From CAZRXG01 sp964603985 (GTDB lineage Bacteria > Chloroflexota > Anaerolineae > Aggregatilineales > UBA3940): DNA of 64,000 nucleotides. The DNA lies in assembly GCA_964603985.1 (NCBI GenBank), contig CAZRXG010000019.1:1-64000 (forward strand). Reading direction: 5' to 3'. The notes under the pieces were generated by a model that did no database searches, was not told the origin of the DNA, and saw nothing but the letters and a program-made list of their open reading frames with translations. Positions 25,254 to 32,877 of this stretch are shown here, piece by piece (within the stretch, counting starts at the first letter, position 1; each line of letters begins with the position of its first letter). Position numbers and translations under genes: made by a program.

Positions 25254-25799
25254 ATGCGACATCTAATATGTCCCCCTGAAACAGAGTGTATTGGTGCGAC
25301 CGTTAAAGCCTTTTTTGACAATCTGCGTGGCTTTGACACCGAGCCAATCATGGAAGAATATGGATTGTTGGATATCGATCCAAATGAGTGGTTTCCCACA
25401 CAAAGATACATGGATGCATTGAATAAACTGGTGCAGAGGCCCGGTTTCATGTCTAACCTGGTTGCGATTGGCATCGCGATTGGCATCATATCGCCCCTAC
25501 CGCCTGATCTTAAGAACCCGACGCTGGAAGAGGTGCTGATGCGCTGGGATGACATGTATCAAATGCTGCACCGTAATGCGGATGTGGGTGGTATTACCTG
25601 TGAAAAGATCGGCGAAAAGCATTACGCAACCTCCCATACCGTCATCTATCCCGATGACATGAGTTACGGCATTCTGTACGGGTTTGGGCGTCGCTTCCTG
25701 CCCCCCGGCACACAGTTCAAGGTGTACTACGATCCGGAGATGCTGCCCCGCGATAGAGGTGGCAAGGACGCTACAGTCATTCACATCGAGTGGGAGTGA
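25254..25799 (+). CDS. 181-aa paralog family, copy 3 (function unknown)
   Basis: The third and most divergent member, again exactly 181 residues, with a different leader (GGGAGAGAATC before ATG 25254). It keeps RNADVG, EKIGEKHY and GRRFLPPGTQFKVYYDPE. Short repeats after the stop (AGTGGGAATGAGCCTCTTTC, then GGGTGTGAATGAGCC) are shared with copy 1, so it derives from the same array by an older duplication. No domain is recognised. Confidence 0.75.
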   Translation: MRHLICPPETECIGATVKAFFDNLRGFDTEPIMEEYGLLDIDPNEWFPTQRYMDALNKLVQRPGFMSNLVAIGIAIGIISPLPPDLKNPTLEEVLMRWDDMYQMLHRNADVGGITCEKIGEKHYATSHTVIYPDDMSYGILYGFGRRFLPPGTQFKVYYDPEMLPRDRGGKDATVIHIEWE

Positions 25800-25945
25800 G
25801 CCTCTTTCACACCAAGTGGGAATGAGCCTCTTTCACACCGGGTGTGAATGAGCCGTATCGTCAACGGTTGAGGGCCTGATACAGCTCAATCTGCCCGGAC
25901 TCCGGCAGCCTGATGGCCGGGGCCTGTTTACCGTAATAGAATAGC

Positions 25946-25972
25946 GAAGAGCCGCCCCTGGGGCGGCTCTTC
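25946..25972 (-). terminator. intrinsic terminator downstream of the Lys/Asp-tailed secreted protein
   Basis: An 11-bp perfect stem GAAGAGCCGCC/GGCGGCTCTTC with a 5-nt loop, 22 bp after the stop codon at 25994 on the minus strand. The following sequence is only moderately T-rich. Confidence 0.6.
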
Positions 25973-25993
25973 AGCTCCAAAAGGTCGGGGAGG

Positions 25994-26896
25994 TTACTTC
26001 TTTTTATCCTTACTCTTGTCCTTGCCCTTATCCTTATTCTTGTCCTTGTTCTTGTCCTTGTCCTTGTCTTTAGGCTTCTCGCCGGGGTCTTGATCCTGGT
26101 CCTGGTCTTGATCCTGGTCTTTATCCTTGTCCTTGTCCTGCTTCTGCTTCTCGTGGCCGAGCGCCTTGCCGGGGTGCTCGTCGCCCTTGAGCGCCTTCCT
26201 GACGTGGCCGACGCCGAGCAGGCCGGGCTTGCCGTATTCCTTGAAGATGTGGCCCATGCCCACGCCATCCTTGAACATGCCGACCAGATCTTCGACACTG
26301 ACGCCGTTCGCCCCGGCGATGGCGTACAGCTTCACCAACACGCCGAAGCCCATGCCGTCATCGTGGTAGGCCGCGATCTCGCCGCCGACGTCGGTGGTGG
26401 TGGTCAGAGTCTCGCCGTCCTCGCCGAGGGTGGCCGTCAGGTCAACGTTGAGCATGCCCAGGGCTTCCAGGTACTGCGTGGCCGTCTCTTCGTCGATGTC
26501 GACGACCGTGCCGTCCTCCAGCACCGCCTGCCAGCCGACGACGTTGCCGTCCGCGTCGACCACCTCGACGACCTCGGCGACCTTACCGCCTTCTGTCGTC
26601 AGTGCGTCCAGCGCCTCGGCCCAATCCTCGATGCCCGCCCCGCTGAAGTACTCGCCCAGCAGCTCGACGATGGGGTGGTCGTAATCACCGCCGGAGATGT
26701 AAATGATCGTGCCGTCCTCCAGCGTGATCGTGCCCTCCTCCAGGTTCACGTCGACGATCAGGCCCGTGATGTCGACTTCGGTGGGGCCTTCTTCGTCGTC
26801 CAGCCCTCCCTCGTCCTGCGCGAACGCCACGCCGGTGAGGGTCAGCAGGAAGACCAGCATCAGCAAAATACCGATTGCAATACGCGATTTCTTCAT
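25994..26896 (-). CDS. secreted acidic protein with a long KD/QD repeat tail
   Basis: A 300-residue protein with a clear signal peptide (hydrophobic 7-26, GVAFA then Q), an acidic region DEGGLDDEEGP, a beta-rich domain with GTITLEDGT and AVLEDGTVVDID that looks like DUF5666/PepSY-type repeats, and a ~65-residue C-terminal tail of alternating Lys-Asp and Gln-Asp. ATG 26896 is preceded by AGGAGCTGACTC. The tail is highly charged, likely disordered, and could bind the wall or metal ions. A terminator follows the gene. The function is unknown. Confidence 0.75.
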   Translation of the reverse strand: MKKSRIAIGILLMLVFLLTLTGVAFAQDEGGLDDEEGPTEVDITGLIVDVNLEEGTITLEDGTIIYISGGDYDHPIVELLGEYFSGAGIEDWAEALDALTTEGGKVAEVVEVVDADGNVVGWQAVLEDGTVVDIDEETATQYLEALGMLNVDLTATLGEDGETLTTTTDVGGEIAAYHDDGMGFGVLVKLYAIAGANGVSVEDLVGMFKDGVGMGHIFKEYGKPGLLGVGHVRKALKGDEHPGKALGHEKQKQDKDKDKDQDQDQDQDQDPGEKPKDKDKDKNKDKNKDKGKDKSKDKKK

Positions 26897-27068
26897 GAGT
26901 CAGCTCCTGATTATTGAGACCTTTCCTTCACCCTGGAATCGTGCGTACAATAATAATGAGGCCAGGTGATGGCGAACGATTTGTTGGTTCACCTTTGTAA
27001 CGTTTCAGTGTTGTTTATGTTACAAAGAGTGCCCGGCGATTATCCGGAAATACAGCGAGGATCAGACC

Positions 27069-28115
27069 ATGTCCGGAAAAAACAGATTGATGGTGACAGC
27101 CCTGGCGCTGGCCCTGGCGTTGGCCGCCTGCGGGCTGTCTCGCGAAGCACGGCCAGCGCCCGGTGAGGCAGGCGAGGCACAGCCCGGCGAGGAGCAGGGC
27201 CAACCCGCCCCACCCGGCAAGGAGGGAGCGGCTGCCGGGGAGGGCGAAGCCTACGACGGCCTGGGACTGGACGCGCTCACGACCTACGCCGCCACCTTCG
27301 AGGCCGACTTCACGCCCGACGACGCGGCGGTTCCGCCCTGGACGTACAGGCTCGATTTCCTGGTCGGCGATGGGCCGGAGGCGATGCAGCGCTCGCTGAG
27401 CATCAGCGGCGTGTCGGGGGGCAAGAACCCCGGCGACGTGACGCTCACCCGGCTGGGCGATATGCAGTACATGACCGGCGAGGCGGTCGGGGCGGAGGGC
27501 TGCCTGATCTCGCCCGCCAGCGTTGACCTGGAGGAGTCCTTCCTGACGCCCGACGACTTCCTCCCGCCCGCCGACCTGAGCGGCCATCTCACCCCCGATG
27601 GTGAGGAGGCGGTTGCCGGGGCGGCGGGGACGCGCTACCGCTTCGAATCGAGTACGCTGGGCGACCTCAGCGACGCGGCGGGTGAGGTGGTGCTGGCCGT
27701 GGACGGCGGCTACGTGCTGCGCTACGATTTCACAGGCCGGGCGGTCGATACGCGCTTCACGGGTGGGCAGGCAGGCGTGCTGACGTGGCACTTTGCCGTC
27801 ACCGACCTGTCGCCGGATGCCGCGCTTGACGTGCCGGAGGAGTGTGCCATCCCCTACCCGGTGATGGCCGACGCCTACGACCTGGCCAAGCTGCCCGGCC
27901 TGATCGTGTACAGTTCGGCGGCCAGCCGCGCCGACGTGGTGGCCTTCTACGAGGATGCCCTGCCGGGGGACGGTTGGGAGCCGTATCGCACGCCCGAAGA
28001 GAGCGAAGGCAAGACGGTGCTGGTTTACGCCCGGAGCGACACCGGCGAGGTGCTGAACGTCAGCATCAGCGACGACCCGGATGGCGGTGTGCAGGTCAGC
28101 CTGTTCCTTGAATAG
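27069..28115 (+). CDS. lipoprotein, possibly LolA/LppX-like
   Basis: A 348-residue lipoprotein with signal peptide and ALAAC lipobox (Cys near 21), a Pro/Gly/Glu linker (about 25-60) and a large beta-rich domain (YAATFEADFTP..., VTLTRLGDMQYM, AAGTRYRFESSTLGDLSDAAGEVVLAVDGGYVLRY) that resembles lipid-binding LolA/LppX-like folds. The last ~80 residues form a separate alpha/beta segment (DVVAFYEDALPGDGWEPY). ATG 27069 follows GCGAGGATCAGACC. It is divergent from the KD-tailed protein across a 172-bp region. Function is inferred from fold pattern only. Confidence 0.68.
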   Translation: MSGKNRLMVTALALALALAACGLSREARPAPGEAGEAQPGEEQGQPAPPGKEGAAAGEGEAYDGLGLDALTTYAATFEADFTPDDAAVPPWTYRLDFLVGDGPEAMQRSLSISGVSGGKNPGDVTLTRLGDMQYMTGEAVGAEGCLISPASVDLEESFLTPDDFLPPADLSGHLTPDGEEAVAGAAGTRYRFESSTLGDLSDAAGEVVLAVDGGYVLRYDFTGRAVDTRFTGGQAGVLTWHFAVTDLSPDAALDVPEECAIPYPVMADAYDLAKLPGLIVYSSAASRADVVAFYEDALPGDGWEPYRTPEESEGKTVLVYARSDTGEVLNVSISDDPDGGVQVSLFLE

Positions 28116-28138
28116 GGTGGAAGGATAGCACGCGCAGG

Positions 28139-28183
28139 GCGCGGGGGAGGGCGTGGTCCCATCTCCGCGCTTTGCCTTTTTTA
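28139..28183 (+). terminator. intrinsic terminator after the lipoprotein gene
   Basis: GCGCGG (28139-28144) pairs with CCGCGC (28165-28170), extended by a bulged GGAG/CTCC, followed by TTTGCCTTTTTT. It lies 24 bp after the stop. Confidence 0.65.
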
Positions 28184-28253
28184 TCTGCCCCGGCGCTGCG
28201 GATTTGCCTGTTTCGCCCGCCGAAAAGACACACCGCCCTGTCACCCCCTGTGT

Positions 28254-28293
28254 TATACTATATCAGGTTGGCTGAAAGTGAGAGGGGGCAACC
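28254..28293 (+). promoter_or_regulatory. -10 and leader of LamG-like gene 1 (shared with gene 2)
   Basis: TATACT at 28254-28259 followed by a leader that is nearly identical at 29233-29271 in front of the paralog, including the GAGAGGGGGCA ribosome site. The -35 is not clear. Confidence 0.55.
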
Positions 28294-29154
28294 ATGACCG
28301 CGCCGGACAGCACGCCCGAACGGCAGCAGGGCAGCCGGTGGTGGATCGCCGTCGCCGCGATCGCCGCCCTGCTGATCGGCGGCGTGACCTGCTTCTTTAT
28401 CGCCTCGCCCTGCCTGGTGATCGGCGCGCTTGAGTCGCCGTTGGGGCAGGCGTTCGCCGAGCGGCAGCAGGCCGCCACAGCGGAGCGAGAGACCGCCACA
28501 GCGGAACGAAAGGCCGCCACCGCTTCCGCGCGGCGCACGCTCACCGCGGAGGCGGCCATAGCTTCCGCCACCGCCCGCGCCGACGGGTGGAACTTCGTCA
28601 TCGAGGACTCCTTCGACGACAGAGAGGTAAACTGGACTTCCCACCTGCTCCACGAAGGGCACCTGATCTCGGAACGGGTCTTCCTCGATGGCCGGTACCG
28701 CTGGGAGATGGAGCCCCTGGATGAAGTCTTCACGTACCTGCTGCGGGGCAGGTACGTCGCGACCGACTTCTATCTGGCCGTCGATGCCGACCAGGTCAGC
28801 GGGCCAGCCAGCAGCGACTACGGGCTGGTCTTCCGCGTCGCCGACGACTACCTGTTTCTCTACTTTGGGATATACGAGGCCGACGGCGAATTCCTGGTCT
28901 TGAGAAGTGACGAGTACGATTGGGTGACCCTGGTCGAGCTGACGTACTCACCCTTCATCCGGCAGGGCAGCCCCAACCGGCTGGCAGTGCTGGCAGAAGG
29001 GTCGCACTACACTTTCTTCATCAACGACCACTACGTCGGCGCGGCTGACGACGACACGCTGGACGGCGGGGACACCGGGTTGATGGTGGAGCTAAGGACA
29101 GCCCACGTCACGAACGTCTTCGAGTTCGACAACTTCGAGCTGCGCCTGCCGTAG
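28294..29154 (+). CDS. membrane-anchored protein with concanavalin/LamG-like extracellular domain, copy 1
   Basis: A 286-residue protein. A short Pro/Gln N-terminus and a transmembrane helix (about 16-40) are followed by an Ala/Glu/Arg-rich coiled segment with AERETATAERKAATA repeats (about 52-90), then a ~190-residue beta-sandwich-like domain (FVIEDSFDD..., YGLVFRVADDYLFLYFGI, GDTGLMVELRT..VFEFDNFELRLP). This end pattern is typical of LamG or 3-keto-disaccharide-hydrolase-like folds used for glycan binding. ATG 28294 follows GAGAGGGGGCAACC. It is a paralog of the next gene. Confidence 0.72.
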   Translation: MTAPDSTPERQQGSRWWIAVAAIAALLIGGVTCFFIASPCLVIGALESPLGQAFAERQQAATAERETATAERKAATASARRTLTAEAAIASATARADGWNFVIEDSFDDREVNWTSHLLHEGHLISERVFLDGRYRWEMEPLDEVFTYLLRGRYVATDFYLAVDADQVSGPASSDYGLVFRVADDYLFLYFGIYEADGEFLVLRSDEYDWVTLVELTYSPFIRQGSPNRLAVLAEGSHYTFFINDHYVGAADDDTLDGGDTGLMVELRTAHVTNVFEFDNFELRLP

Positions 29155-29271
29155 AAACCGACCCTGCACAGCCCTATCCCATGCCCCTTGCCCCACCGGG
29201 GAAAGGACACGCCCCCCTGTCACCCCCTGTGTTATACTATATCAGGTTGGCGGAAAGTGAGAGGGGGCATC

Positions 29272-30138
29272 ATGACCGGGCCGGACAGCACGCCCGAAAC
29301 CCAGCCGGGCGATCAGACGTCGCCCGGAGCCGAACCCGCGCCCGAACAACGTCCGGGCAGCCGGTGGTGGACTGCCTGTGCCGTGCTCGTCGCGTCTATC
29401 ATCGGCGGCGTGTTTTGCCTTGCCATCGCCTCGCCCCTTCTGATGTTCGTCTTCTTCAGCTCGCCTTATGGTCAGGCGTTCGTCGTGCGGCAGGAGGCAA
29501 CCGCCAATGCAGTGCGGCACCCTGACACGTGGGCAACTTCCGCAGCCCAGGCGACCGCCGTCGCGCGCGCCGCAGGGGGGAAATACATCGTCCGCGAACC
29601 CTTCGACACAGACCCGGAATGGTGGTGCGGGCGCAACGACGCGCTCTCGACAAACAGGCGGCAGGTCGTCGATGGCAGCTATCACTGGGAATTGGAGGCT
29701 ACAGAGAGTACCTTCGCCTATGTGCTGCCGGGCAGGCACGTCTCCTCCAACTTCCACCTGACCGTCGAGGCCGACCAGGTCGGCGGGCCGGACAGCAGCG
29801 GTTACGGGCTGCTGTTTCGCGTCGTCGACAGCGGGCATTTCCTGTACTTCGGGATCAACGAAAGTGCCGGTGAGTTCGCATTCCTGAAATACTACGACGG
29901 CGAGTGGACGCCCCTGATCGAGCCGACGTACAGCCCCGCCATTCGCCAGGATGGGCCAAACCATCTGGTAGTGGAGGCGGATGGGCTGCGCTATACGCTG
30001 TCCATCAACGACCGGTGCGTCGGTGAGGCCGAAGACGATAAGCTGGTCGCCGGGGATGTTGGCCTGATGGTGGACCTGTCTACCACTAACGTCACGAACG
30101 TCTTCGAGTTCGACAACTTCGAGCTGCGCCTGCCCTAG
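29272..30138 (+). CDS. membrane-anchored protein with concanavalin/LamG-like extracellular domain, copy 2
   Basis: A 288-residue paralog of the preceding gene, with the same layout: Pro-rich N-terminus, transmembrane helix (about 30-58), short linker and beta-sandwich domain ending VFEFDNFELRLP. The Ala/Glu/Arg coiled repeat of copy 1 is shorter here. The domain has a small Cys-containing difference (WWCGRN, NDRCVGEAED). ATG 29272 follows GAGAGGGGGCATC, and the promoter and leader duplicate those of copy 1. The ligand is unknown; extracellular glycan or wall binding is the most likely role. Confidence 0.72.
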   Translation: MTGPDSTPETQPGDQTSPGAEPAPEQRPGSRWWTACAVLVASIIGGVFCLAIASPLLMFVFFSSPYGQAFVVRQEATANAVRHPDTWATSAAQATAVARAAGGKYIVREPFDTDPEWWCGRNDALSTNRRQVVDGSYHWELEATESTFAYVLPGRHVSSNFHLTVEADQVGGPDSSGYGLLFRVVDSGHFLYFGINESAGEFAFLKYYDGEWTPLIEPTYSPAIRQDGPNHLVVEADGLRYTLSINDRCVGEAEDDKLVAGDVGLMVDLSTTNVTNVFEFDNFELRLP

Positions 30139-30213
30139 CGGCAAACGACAAGGTCTTGTAATCTTATTCAGGCCGACGTGTTGGCTAATGTATCCGGGGA
30201 TAGGGAATCATCC

Positions 30214-31212
30214 ATGAGCGACGCACCGATCACCATCCAGGCCGATGGCCGCATCCGCCTGCTGGCCGCCGTGCTGGCCCTGACCACCTGGCCCTTCCAG
30301 GAGCAGGACCAGCAGCAGCACGACATCCACCCCCACGCCAAGGCGACCCGCGACTACCTGCTGCCCGCCGAAAACCACCCGGCGGTGACGGCGATGCAGA
30401 ACCTGATGGAGGCCGGGCACGCGCTCGACGCTATCTTCAGCTACTCCGCCTGCCTGGAGTGGCCGGCGCTGGACGTGCGCGCCGAAGCCGTCCCGGAGTG
30501 GGCCTCGAAGGATTGGGCGACGCACCTGCGCGACTTCATGGAGGCCAGCCGCCTGAGCAGCCTGTGGGAGCGCGACGCCGCCGCCTGGGAGGACGCCCGC
30601 CAGCAGGCCACGCGCGCCCTCTCCACCGGGCAGCCGGTCGAGTTCCTGACGCGGTTCTTCGGCCCGCTGGAGGTGAAGCCGGTCTTTCAGCCCAACCTGG
30701 CCTTTCCCACCGGCCGGGCGCTTGGCTTCCGGCGCGGTGACGAGATCGTGTGCGTGTGCCCGCCGCGCATCGCCTACGGGTTCAATCCCCCCTGGCCCTA
30801 CGACGACGACCCCGCCGCCACCTACGCCGACGCGCTCGCCACCTACGCCAGGGTGCTGCTGCGCGAGTACCTGGATCGGCACCCCGAACGGGCCGAGGCC
30901 GCCCGCCAGGATAAGCTGCCCGTGCCCAACGCCTTCCGCGCCCGCTTCCCCGATTGGTTCGACCAGTTCGCCGTGCTGTTCACCAACGGGCTGACGGCCC
31001 TCTTCCTGGAGGAGACCTTCGGCGAGCGCGAGGCGAAGTCGTTCGTCGTGATGGTGCAGAAGGCGCACGGCTTCGATGTGATGCCCAGCGTGCTGGGTGT
31101 GCTCAAGCGCTACCTGGACGGGCAGGCCGTGGGCAGGTTTGGGCAGTTCGCCGACTACCTGTCGGTCTTCTCCCGGACGTTGAGCGTGGCCGAGAAGCTG
31201 CGGGGGATGTAG
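30214..31212 (+). CDS. hypothetical protein (332 aa), possibly DUF4932-like
   Basis: A soluble 332-residue protein without signal peptide or membrane segment. The sequence is helical and rich in Trp, Phe and acidic residues. Segments such as FLTRFFGPLEVKPVFQPNLAFP and YLDRHPERAEAARQDKLPVPNAFRARFPDWFDQFAVLF are distinctive, but I cannot assign a family with certainty; DUF4932-type proteins came to mind. No HExxH motif is present. ATG 30214 is preceded by GGGGATAGGGAATC. It lies between the LamG-like pair and the restriction-modification gene, with its own spacing on both sides. Confidence 0.65.
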   Translation: MSDAPITIQADGRIRLLAAVLALTTWPFQEQDQQQHDIHPHAKATRDYLLPAENHPAVTAMQNLMEAGHALDAIFSYSACLEWPALDVRAEAVPEWASKDWATHLRDFMEASRLSSLWERDAAAWEDARQQATRALSTGQPVEFLTRFFGPLEVKPVFQPNLAFPTGRALGFRRGDEIVCVCPPRIAYGFNPPWPYDDDPAATYADALATYARVLLREYLDRHPERAEAARQDKLPVPNAFRARFPDWFDQFAVLFTNGLTALFLEETFGEREAKSFVVMVQKAHGFDVMPSVLGVLKRYLDGQAVGRFGQFADYLSVFSRTLSVAEKLRGM

Positions 31213-31271
31213 GCCGACCGGCACCCCCTCCCATCTGCGCCCGGCGCAGCGAGGATTGGCGCGGTCGAGTC

Positions 31272-31300
31272 TTGACATGCCTGCCAACCCGTCTTACAGT
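31272..31300 (+). promoter_or_regulatory. sigma-70-type promoter for the restriction-modification gene
   Basis: TTGACA at 31272-31277 and TACAGT at 31295-31300 with 17-bp spacing, 124 bp before the start. A REP palindrome lies in the leader between them. Confidence 0.7.
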
Positions 31301-31360
31301 AGGTCTAAAGCAGCTTGGGCAGGAGTTTTACGCAGTTCAAGTCTATCTCGTGCCTGGGAC

Positions 31361-31386
31361 TGACAAGGGGCTTAAGCCCCTTGTCA
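31361..31386. repeat. REP-like palindrome, copy 1 (in 5' leader)
   Basis: A 26-bp perfect palindrome centred on CTTAAG, with arms TGACAAGGGG and CCCCTTGTCA. Its 24-bp core recurs exactly at 33016-33039 and 33508-33531. Confidence 0.92.
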
Positions 31387-31423
31387 GTAAGTCCTGTTGG
31401 TATCTTGCCGGGAATGGAGCACC

Positions 31424-32818
31424 ATGACGACCCAGGAGCAGGCCAGACAGACCGTCGCTGCCCTCATCGAGAAGTTCGAGAATCTGGGTGATCGGGGCCG
31501 CCGCGCCCTCAACGAAGCCAACACCCGCAAAGACTACATTCTGCCGCTCTTCGCCGCGCTCGGCTGGCGCACCGACGATTCGAGCGAGGTCGCCGAAGAG
31601 GTCAGGGTTGGCCGCCTGTTCGCCGACTACGCCTTCAAGGTCGGCGGCATCACCCGCTTTTTCGTCGAGGCCAAGGCCGCCAGCGTTGACCTGGAGGAGC
31701 GGCGCTGGGCCCAGCAGGCCGTCAGCTACGCCTACAGCAAGGGCGTGCCCTGGTCGGTGCTGACCGACTTCGAGGGCCTGAAGGTCTTCAACGCCGAGTG
31801 GGACACCGAGGATGTCAACCACCTGCGTGTCGCCGACCTGCGTTACACGCAGTACCTTGAGCACTTCGACGACCTGTGGGCGCTCTCCCGGCCCAGCCTG
31901 CTGAACGGCGGGCTGCGCGCGGTGTTCGAGCATCGCGGCGGCGCGGTCAAGAAGCGCCAGCCGGTCGACGAGCGGCTGTTCGGTCTGTTCAAGGAGTGGC
32001 GTCTCAACCTGATCAATATGTTCGTCGGGTACCAGCCGCCCGATACGCCGCTCCAGATGGGCCAGCTTGACGAAGCCGTGCAGCGCATCCTCGACCGCCT
32101 GATCTTCATGCGCACGCTCGAAGACCGCCACATCGAGGAGTCGATTCTGTGGCCGATCCTGGCGGACATGAAGGCCCGCCGGGGCGGTGATGCGTGGCGG
32201 CGGATCAAGCACGAGTTCCGGCGGCTCGACGAGGTATACGACAGCAACCTGTTCCGCGAGCACCTGGCCGATCACCTGGACGGCGACGAAAGCGCCTTCA
32301 AAGCCGTCCTCGACGGTCTCTACACCCCCGACGGCTCCGCCATCCGCTTCGACTTCTCCGCGATTGAGGCCGACGTGCTGGGCCGCGTCTACGAGCAGTA
32401 TTTGGGCCACGTCACCGAGACGGTCAAGACCGAGGTCAGGCGGAACGGGCAGCGCTTCCTACCGGGGATGCAGCCCGCCAACGCCGCCACGTTCGAGCTG
32501 GTCAGCAAGCAGGCCAAGCGCAAGCAGCAGGGCATTTACTATACGCCCAAGTACATCGTGGACTACATCGTCGAGCAGACGTTGGGGAAGCTGCTGGAGG
32601 AGCGCGGCGGCGACCCGGAGTTCGTGCGCCATCTGGCCGTCCTCGACCCGGCCTGCGGCTCCGGCTCGTTCCTGATCGCCGCTTACCAGAAGCTCCTGGA
32701 GTTCTACGCCGAGGTGCGCCAGCTTTCCGGCCCCGAACAGCTGAGCGTGTCGAGATTCTCACCCGCCACATCTACGGCGTCGACCTCGACCCCCAGGCCG
32801 TCGAGATCGCCCGGCTGA
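31424..32818 (+). CDS. type IIG-like restriction-modification enzyme, N-terminal part (frameshifted)
   Basis: Encodes 464 residues before an out-of-frame stop. The N-terminal nuclease domain is HsdR/PD-(D/E)xK-like with Asp68 (RLFADYAFKVGG), Glu82 and Lys84 (VEAK). A helical linker and the methyltransferase domain start follow, with motif I as DPACGSGSFLIAAYQKLL. At about 32745 the frame is lost: GCGTGTCGAG has an extra GT compared with what continuity would need, and the natural continuation (ILTRHIYGVDLDPQAVEIA) lies in the frame of the downstream part. ATG 31424 follows GGAATGGAGCACC. It is therefore a broken gene unless the sequence has an error or the ribosome shifts frame. Confidence 0.85.
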   Translation: MTTQEQARQTVAALIEKFENLGDRGRRALNEANTRKDYILPLFAALGWRTDDSSEVAEEVRVGRLFADYAFKVGGITRFFVEAKAASVDLEERRWAQQAVSYAYSKGVPWSVLTDFEGLKVFNAEWDTEDVNHLRVADLRYTQYLEHFDDLWALSRPSLLNGGLRAVFEHRGGAVKKRQPVDERLFGLFKEWRLNLINMFVGYQPPDTPLQMGQLDEAVQRILDRLIFMRTLEDRHIEESILWPILADMKARRGGDAWRRIKHEFRRLDEVYDSNLFREHLADHLDGDESAFKAVLDGLYTPDGSAIRFDFSAIEADVLGRVYEQYLGHVTETVKTEVRRNGQRFLPGMQPANAATFELVSKQAKRKQQGIYYTPKYIVDYIVEQTLGKLLEERGGDPEFVRHLAVLDPACGSGSFLIAAYQKLLEFYAEVRQLSGPEQLSVSRFSPATSTASTSTPRPSRSPG

Positions 32819-32877
32819 ATCTCATCCTGCGCGCGCTCAAGTCGCCCCAACTGCTGCCCGAACTGGACGACACCATC

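Noticed and set aside
31397..31423. Upstream start of the restriction-modification gene
   Set aside because: The nine extra codons would overlap the ribosome site GGAATGGAGC in front of ATG 31424.
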